DNA from: Microbulbifer salipaludis
GTDB lineage: Bacteria; Pseudomonadota; Gammaproteobacteria; Pseudomonadales; Cellvibrionaceae
Length of the DNA: 64,000 nucleotides
Assembly: GCF_017303155.1 (NCBI RefSeq)
Contig: NZ_JAEKJR010000001.1
Coordinates: forward strand, 496,001 to 560,000
Reading direction: 5' to 3'
The position numbers and the translations under genes were made by a program. The notes beneath the pieces are model-generated. The model was not told where the DNA came from, did not search any database, and saw only the letters and a list, made by a program, of their open reading frames with translations. The first letter of the stretch is position 1, and each line of letters opens with the position of its first letter. Below, piece after piece: positions 56,072 through 64,000 of the stretch.

Positions 56072-56956
56072 TTATTCGATATTCTGCACCTGCTCTCGCA
56101 TCTGCTCGATCAGTACCTTTAATTCCACAGCTGCCTGGGTGGTGTCTGTGACCACCGCTTTTGAGGATAAGGTGTTGGCCTCGCGGTTAAATTCCTGCAT
56201 TAGGAAATCCAAGCGGCGGCCGATGGGGCCGCCGTTTTTTAGTACGCGGCGGGTTTCGGTGATGTGCGCGTCGAGCCGGTCGAGTTCTTCGTCCACATCC
56301 GCTTTCTGTGCCAGCAGGGCAATTTCCTGTTCGATACGGTCCTTGTCGATTTCTTCGAGCAATTCTTGCAGGCGGCTCTTCAGTTTTTCGCGCTGGTTTT
56401 GCAGAATTTGCGGCAGCAGTGCACGCACGGTGGTGACCTGCTCGGTAATGCCCGCCAGGCGTGCCTCGATAAAGCCGGCGAGTTCGGCGCCTTCACGCTG
56501 GCGGTTATCCACAACTTGTTTCAGTGCCTGCTTGAAACCGTCGAGTATGGCGCCGGCCTGCTCTTCCGCGTCGGTTTCTGGCTCGGCGATCACACCCGGC
56601 CACTTCAGCACTTCCAGTGGGTTCAGCGGCAGGCTGTCCAGCCCGCCCATGCCCGGCGATACTTTTTTTGCCGCCTTGAGCAGTTGTTCCACCAGCGCCT
56701 GATTGACTTCAATACCGGCCACTTCGCCGCTGTTGGCCTTCAGGTTGAGCGTCATCTCCACCTTGCCGCGGTTCAGGGTCTTGCGCAGTACTTCACGTAG
56801 CTTGGGCTCCAGCGCACGGGCGGCTTCTGGCAGGCGGAAATGAGGCTCCAGGTAGCGATGGTTGACGGAGCGCATCTCCCACACGGCGGTGCCGGTGGAG
56901 TAATTGACTTCGGCGCGCCCGAAAGCGGTCATGCTGCGCACTTTGTTGTTGGCCAT
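56072..56956 (-). CDS. yicC: YicC-family endoribonuclease-like protein
   Basis: This 294-residue protein has the N-terminal SMTAFGRAE and the C-terminal DUF1732 stretch, with GRRLDFLMQEFNREANTLSSK. YicC-type proteins are reported as metal-dependent RNases in stress or sporulation. The frame is open 19 codons further upstream, but the ATG at 56956 has AGGGC before it. In Pseudomonas it lies next to gmk; here 25 kb intervenes. Confidence 0.94.
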   Translation of the reverse strand: MANNKVRSMTAFGRAEVNYSTGTAVWEMRSVNHRYLEPHFRLPEAARALEPKLREVLRKTLNRGKVEMTLNLKANSGEVAGIEVNQALVEQLLKAAKKVSPGMGGLDSLPLNPLEVLKWPGVIAEPETDAEEQAGAILDGFKQALKQVVDNRQREGAELAGFIEARLAGITEQVTTVRALLPQILQNQREKLKSRLQELLEEIDKDRIEQEIALLAQKADVDEELDRLDAHITETRRVLKNGGPIGRRLDFLMQEFNREANTLSSKAVVTDTTQAAVELKVLIEQMREQVQNIE

Positions 56957-57047
56957 AATGCCCTGCTCCCGAAATACTTGATGTGCAAATGGGGTGTGAA
57001 AAAAGAGCGGCAAAGCATAGCACAGGGTGATTGTGTGCTTTGATGGC

Positions 57048-57053
57048 TATAAT
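57048..57053 (+). promoter_or_regulatory. -10 element of rph
   Basis: TATAAT lies 69 bases before the rph ATG, in the 165-base divergent space with yicC. The -35 is not clear. Confidence 0.5.
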
Positions 57054-57121
57054 GCCGAGCCTTGAAAGTAAATGTTCATACTCTTCCTATATTTATTCTC
57101 CCACAGACTAGAGGTGCAAAT

Positions 57122-57841
57122 ATGCAGCGACCCAGCGGCCGCAAACCGGAGCAACTGCGCGATGTGCGCATTACCCGCAACTATACCCGCCATGCGGAGG
57201 GTTCGGTTCTCGTGGAGTTCGGCGACACCAAGGTGCTGTGCAACGCATCGGTGGCGGCAGAAGTGCCGCGTTTTCTGCGCGGTCAGGGCGGCGGCTGGAT
57301 CACCGCGGAATACGGGATGCTGCCGCGCTCCACGGGCTCGCGCATGGGCCGCGAAGCGGCGCGTGGCAAACAGGGCGGGCGCACGGTGGAAATCCAGCGC
57401 CTGATTGGCCGCTCCCTGCGCGCAGCGGTAGACCTGAAGGCCCTGGGTGAGCATCAGATTACTCTGGACTGCGATGTGATCCAGGCGGACGGCGGTACTC
57501 GCACGGCATCCATTACCGGCGCCTGTGTGGCGCTGGTCGACGCCATCCGTTATATGCAGCGGCAGAAGATGATCGCCACCGACCCGTTGAACAATATGGT
57601 TGCGGCGATCTCGGTGGGTATTTATGACGGCGCTGCAGTGCTGGACCTGGATTACCCGGAAGACTCCAATGCCGACACCGATATGAATCTGGTGATGGCT
57701 GAGGATGGTGGCATGATCGAAGTACAGGGCACGGCTGAAGGCGCGCCGTTTACCGAGCATCAGTTTGTGGAGATGCTGGCGCTGGGCAAGGCCGGTATCA
57801 GGGAGTTGATCGAGCTGCAGAAAAAAGCCCTGGCGGAGTAA
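57122..57841 (+). CDS. rph: Ribonuclease PH
   Basis: This phosphorolytic 3'-5' exoribonuclease trims tRNA 3' ends. The 239-residue protein has [17 protein letters not shown] at the start, phosphate-site [24 protein letters not shown], and [14 protein letters not shown]. The open frame begins 20 codons earlier, but the MQRPSGR start is the family start. It is divergent from yicC and convergent with crc, with a terminator between. Confidence 0.97.
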   Translation: MQRPSGRKPEQLRDVRITRNYTRHAEGSVLVEFGDTKVLCNASVAAEVPRFLRGQGGGWITAEYGMLPRSTGSRMGREAARGKQGGRTVEIQRLIGRSLRAAVDLKALGEHQITLDCDVIQADGGTRTASITGACVALVDAIRYMQRQKMIATDPLNNMVAAISVGIYDGAAVLDLDYPEDSNADTDMNLVMAEDGGMIEVQGTAEGAPFTEHQFVEMLALGKAGIRELIELQKKALAE

Positions 57842-57870
57842 TCTGCGGGCACGCCAACCGGCCGCGCAAC

Positions 57871-57903
57871 GAAAAAGGCCCGCTGGCGTACCAGCGGGCC
57901 TTT
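57871..57903. terminator. Bidirectional terminator between rph and crc
   Basis: GGCCCGCTGG (57877-57886), loop CGTA and CCAGCGGGCC (57891-57900) form a perfect 10-base stem with TTT to the right and AAAAA to the left. Confidence 0.85.
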
Positions 57904-57920
57904 GGCGGCAATCGAGACAA

Positions 57921-58688
57921 TTACACTTCCAGGTCGTAATCCATGATCACCGGCAGGTGGCTGGAAAACCGCACGTTCTTGTTGATGGCGCCGTACTCGA
58001 TCTTGTTCTTCAGGGTCTGGGAGACGATCTGCATGTCCGTGCGCCAGCCGTCGCCCTGGCCTACTTCGCCGCTGGGCCACCAGGAAAATTCATCCGCATC
58101 TTTCACCACCCGGCGGAACGCGTCCACATAGCCAATATCGTTAAACAGCTGGTCGAGCCAGCGCTGTTCGTGGCGCATGAAGCCGGGGGTATCCTGATGA
58201 TCCTGCCAGTTCTCTACATCTGCGCGACGGTGGGCCATGCCCCAGTTGCCGCAGAAAATGAAGTCCCGGCGCTTGCGGCTGATCTTGGCCAGATGCGCCT
58301 GCATGTCGTCGAAAAACTGTACCTTGACTTCCAGGGAGCTCTCGTCGGTTGCCACCGGTGCCAGCAGCGAGCCAACGCTCAGACGCTCGAAGTCCGCCTG
58401 CAAATAGCGGCCGTACATGTCCACACCATTGGCGAAGCCCATACCGTAGATCAGCGCTTTCGGCTGGGCACGGGTATAGATGGCAACGCCATTTTCGTGG
58501 GGGGTGCCTGAATCGAAGAAATAGCTGTAGTAGCCGTCCGGATGGAAGATGGGGTGATCCAGCTCCGGTTCCAGTGAGCGCAGATCCTGCAGACAGATGA
58601 TATCCGCGTCCTGATCTGACAACCAATCGTAGAGCCCGCGCTGTGCAGCCTGGTGCACACCATCAACGGACAAACTCACTATTCGCAT
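57921..58688 (-). CDS. crc: Crc-like catabolite repression control protein
   Basis: This 255-residue protein has the exonuclease III/EEP fold, with the general pattern of Pseudomonas Crc (ICLQD, YGRYLQADFE, DEFSWWPSGE). The nuclease residues are altered: the early Asn is in an SVDG context, the catalytic Glu position reads QD, the GDWN motif is GNW, and the final SDH is SSH. Crc has no nuclease activity and works with Hfq to block translation of catabolic mRNAs. It is next to pyrE, as in Pseudomonas. A catabolic cluster 2 kb away is a plausible client. Confidence 0.88.
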   Translation of the reverse strand: MRIVSLSVDGVHQAAQRGLYDWLSDQDADIICLQDLRSLEPELDHPIFHPDGYYSYFFDSGTPHENGVAIYTRAQPKALIYGMGFANGVDMYGRYLQADFERLSVGSLLAPVATDESSLEVKVQFFDDMQAHLAKISRKRRDFIFCGNWGMAHRRADVENWQDHQDTPGFMRHEQRWLDQLFNDIGYVDAFRRVVKDADEFSWWPSGEVGQGDGWRTDMQIVSQTLKNKIEYGAINKNVRFSSHLPVIMDYDLEV

Positions 58689-58811
58689 TATTAGCCCCTT
58701 ACCAGCGGACTGTGTAAAATTGCAGTCGTTATTCGTCTGAACATTTTTCGATTGCCGCTCCCCATTCCGTGGGGACCTTCCTTCACCTTAGCCAATAGTT
58801 ATCAAATTGCC

Positions 58812-59468
58812 ATGCAGCAGTACCAGCGCGACTTTATCCAACTGGCCCTGGAGCACGATGTGCTCTGTTTCGGGGATTTTACGCTGAAATCCGGGCGCCA
58901 GAGCCCCTATTTCTTTAATGCCGGTCGATTCCACAGTGGTGCGGCACTCGCCGCTCTGGGCAATGCCTATGCGGAGGCGATCATAGCCTCTGGAGTGGAG
59001 TTTGATGTCATCTTCGGGCCGGCCTATAAAGGCATCCCGCTGGGAGCGGTAACCGCGGTGGCACTGGCGCAAAAAGGCATCGATAAGCCCTTCTGTTACA
59101 ACCGGAAGGAGGCCAAGGACCACGGCGAGGGCGGAACCTTAGTGGGTGCGCCGCTCAAAGGCAAGGTTTTGATTATTGATGATGTGATTACTGCGGGCAC
59201 GGCGGTGCGCGAGGTTATGCAGATCATCCAGGCCGAGGGTGCGGCGCCGGCAGGTGTGGTGATTGGGCTGAATCGGCAGGAAAAGGCCAGCGAGGACACC
59301 AACCTGTCCGCAATTCAGCTGGTGGAGCAGGAATACAGCATTCCTGTGATCGGCATTGTGGAACTGGACGATATTATTGCCTATCTTAAGGCGGAAGCTG
59401 CCAGCGATGTGCTGGTGCAGCAGATCATCGACTACCGGCAACGCTATGGCGTAAGCACTGAGGGCTAG
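58812..59468 (+). CDS. pyrE: Orotate phosphoribosyltransferase PyrE
   Basis: It makes orotidine 5'-phosphate in pyrimidine synthesis. The 218-residue protein has the PRPP-binding motif [23 protein letters not shown], and [15 protein letters not shown]. The ATG at 58812 is chosen over an upstream start because the family begins MQQYQRDFI. crc is divergent. Confidence 0.97.
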   Translation: MQQYQRDFIQLALEHDVLCFGDFTLKSGRQSPYFFNAGRFHSGAALAALGNAYAEAIIASGVEFDVIFGPAYKGIPLGAVTAVALAQKGIDKPFCYNRKEAKDHGEGGTLVGAPLKGKVLIIDDVITAGTAVREVMQIIQAEGAAPAGVVIGLNRQEKASEDTNLSAIQLVEQEYSIPVIGIVELDDIIAYLKAEAASDVLVQQIIDYRQRYGVSTEG

Positions 59469-59564
59469 GCCCGCCTGCGCGTTATAACCCTGCCGGGCAC
59501 TAAAGGATTGGTGTAAAAGGTCAAATATTGAGTATTTTATGGAAGATATAGCAAAGAGGCAGGC

Positions 59565-60161
59565 GTGAAGACCGCAATAGTACTGGCGTTGGCCGGTGCC
59601 CTACTGACAATGGATGTTGGTGCTGCAGACCAGGGGTGGGATGGCAAGAAGCTGTACCGCTATACCAACGAACACGGCGTTCAGGTGCTGGACGATGTGG
59701 TGCCTCCCCGATACGTGGCCGGTGGCTATGAGGTGTTGACCCCTTCCGGGCGGGTTCTGGAGGTGGTGGCGCCGGAGTTGACTGGTAAAGAGCTGGCGGA
59801 GAAGCAGCGGCGCGAGGCGCGTCTGGCGGCCGACCTGCAACTTCTGCGGCGTTACAACAGCATCGCTGACATCGAGTCCGCGCGTAAGCGCAAGCTCGCC
59901 ATCGTGCAGCAGGATATGGCGATCCTGCGCTCCAATATTGCGTCCCTGAATCGGCAGATTCAGAGCGAGGAGTTGGCGGCGGCGCGCACAGAGCGCAACG
60001 GCGGTACTGTGTCTGAGGAACTGCTGGAGCGTATCGAGAGCCTGCGTGAGGAAGTGGGCGTCGTCAATGAGCGCCTGTCTCTGCGTGAAAAAGAGGCGGT
60101 GGCGATTAACAGCGAGTTTGATCAGGCGGCCAGCCGTTATCAGGAAATCGCCGGCAAGTAA
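59565..60161 (+). CDS. DUF4124 domain protein with signal peptide and coiled coil
   Basis: This 198-residue protein starts at a GTG with a purine-rich SD (AGAGGCAGG). The signal peptide ends VGA-ADQ. A DUF4124-type domain follows, KKLYRYTNEHGVQVLDDVVPP, and then a helical region (about 80-195) with long charged heptads suitable for a coiled coil. It is periplasmic or envelope-located; function is unknown. Confidence 0.85.
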   Translation: MKTAIVLALAGALLTMDVGAADQGWDGKKLYRYTNEHGVQVLDDVVPPRYVAGGYEVLTPSGRVLEVVAPELTGKELAEKQRREARLAADLQLLRRYNSIADIESARKRKLAIVQQDMAILRSNIASLNRQIQSEELAAARTERNGGTVSEELLERIESLREEVGVVNERLSLREKEAVAINSEFDQAASRYQEIAGK

Positions 60162-60201
60162 GCCGGCTTTCGCTCCACTGCGGGGCCATTCTGGCCCCCG
60201 A

Positions 60202-60813
60202 TCAGTTCTGCGCAGCCAGCGCACTTTCCCTGAAGAACCCTGCAACCAGTACCGGCCACTGCTCTGCCCAGTGTTCGGTGGGCTTGCGCTTGAAGCCGCT
60301 GCGCACGTACTGCACGATGCGCCCCTCGGCGCTGGCCAGTAGCAGGTTGGCCGCAGCCGTCAGGGGAATAGCCGGGCGCAATTGCTCCCGCAGTTCGGCT
60401 TCCCGCAGGATTTGCTTGAGCTGGGTTTCCAGGCGGTCAAACAACTGCAGGATACGGCTGTGCAGACGCTCGGTTTCGCCGGTCAGCGCATCGCCGGTGA
60501 GCAGGCGGGTGATACCGGGGTTGCGCTCGCAAAACGCCAACAGTAGATGCAGGATTTTCTGGCAGCGGGCGAGCGCACTGGGCTCATCCTGCAGGATGAT
60601 CTTGATACGACTGAAGATGGTCTCTTCGATAAACTCGATGAGGCCTTCGAACATCTTGGATTTGCTGGGGAAGTGGCGGTAGAGGGCGGCCTCCGAGAAA
60701 CCCACCTCTTTAGCCAAGGCGGCGGTGGTAATGCGGGCGCCGGGGCTGGCTTCCAGCATATGGGCGAGCGCCTGAAGAATCTGCTGGCGCCGGTTTATTT
60801 TTTCGCTGCTCAT
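60202..60813 (-). CDS. slmA: Nucleoid occlusion factor SlmA
   Basis: This 203-residue TetR-like protein has the [26 protein letters not shown] and the SlmA region [13 protein letters not shown] and [17 protein letters not shown]. SlmA blocks FtsZ assembly over the chromosome. The ATG at 60813 gives the family N-terminus [13 protein letters not shown]; the 28 codons upstream are unlikely. In Pseudomonas and E. coli slmA also lies near pyrE. Confidence 0.94.
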   Translation of the reverse strand: MSSEKINRRQQILQALAHMLEASPGARITTAALAKEVGFSEAALYRHFPSKSKMFEGLIEFIEETIFSRIKIILQDEPSALARCQKILHLLLAFCERNPGITRLLTGDALTGETERLHSRILQLFDRLETQLKQILREAELREQLRPAIPLTAAANLLLASAEGRIVQYVRSGFKRKPTEHWAEQWPVLVAGFFRESALAAQN

Positions 60814-61055
60814 GAACTGCCTTTGCCCGGAGTATTCAGCCGGGATCTGCTTTTGTTGTTGTGCCGGTTTGGCGTGTGTCGTGCAACCCTGCAGCATATG
60901 TGATCCGGGGCGTTAGAAGTCCTGGGATTTCTGCTGGAAGTGGTCGTCGAAAAGCTTCTCGTCCGGCGCCAGAATCCTAACGATTCGGCGCCGTGGCATC
61001 AATTGTTAGTGATCGTTAACACCGGTTCTGTGACCCGTGTCACGCCGCTCTTTGG

Positions 61056-64000
<2,945 letters not shown>

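Overview
The window looks like chromosomal DNA of a GC-rich marine gammaproteobacterium of the Cellvibrionales/Pseudomonadales type. Microbulbifer or a close relative is my best guess; this rests on gene order and protein style, not on a search. From memory, the backbone order pst-phoU ... phoR-phoB-ubiA-ubiC ... recG-oxyR ... ridA-spoT-rpoZ-gmk // yicC-rph-crc-pyrE ... argB-algC is the order of the PA5322-PA5369 region of Pseudomonas aeruginosa PAO1.

Layout. 1-2.4 kb is the 3' three quarters of a CusA-type RND metal pump. 2.7-4.7 kb is a TRAP permease pair with no binding protein. 4.9-10.5 kb is the phosphate locus pstS-pstC-pstA-pstB-phoU, with a clear Pho box before pstS. 10.8-15 kb holds a small porin-like barrel, an M48 lipoprotein protease, a DUF4265-like protein, yaaA and a small membrane-anchored protein. 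15-19 kb on the minus strand holds ubiC-ubiA and phoB-phoR, with a second Pho box before phoB. 19-22 kb holds a dicarboxylate symporter and two tandem paralogous secreted proteins of no family I recognise. 22-31 kb holds oxyR-recG (4-base overlap), a YeaQ-like protein, a YeeZ-like protein, ridA, spoT, rpoZ and gmk.

31-56 kb is a block of about 25 kb between gmk and yicC, which I remember as neighbours in Pseudomonas. It begins with an AGMO/sterol-desaturase-like di-iron protein, an alcohol dehydrogenase, a secreted subtilase and a glycosyltransferase. It then becomes a dense catabolic cluster (37.5-55.9 kb): TetR, a TonB-dependent receptor, an acetoacetate-decarboxylase-family enzyme, 3-hydroxyacyl-CoA dehydrogenase, SDR, GPH-type transporter, acyl-CoA ligase, a long acyl-CoA dehydrogenase, an XRE/MmyB-type regulator, a second long acyl-CoA dehydrogenase, a MaoC hydratase, an MFE-2-like SDR, thiolase and aldehyde dehydrogenase. 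Together these could import a hydrophobic molecule across both membranes, oxidise an alcohol or aldehyde to an acid, activate it with CoA and shorten it by beta-oxidation. The substrate cannot be read from the sequence.

56-64 kb returns to the backbone: yicC, rph, crc, pyrE, a DUF4124 protein, slmA, argB and the 3' part of a long membrane-anchored algC that runs off the window. Three copies of one nested-palindrome repeat lie at 2.4, 2.6 and 30.1 kb. I saw no tRNA, rRNA, CRISPR array, transposase or phage gene.
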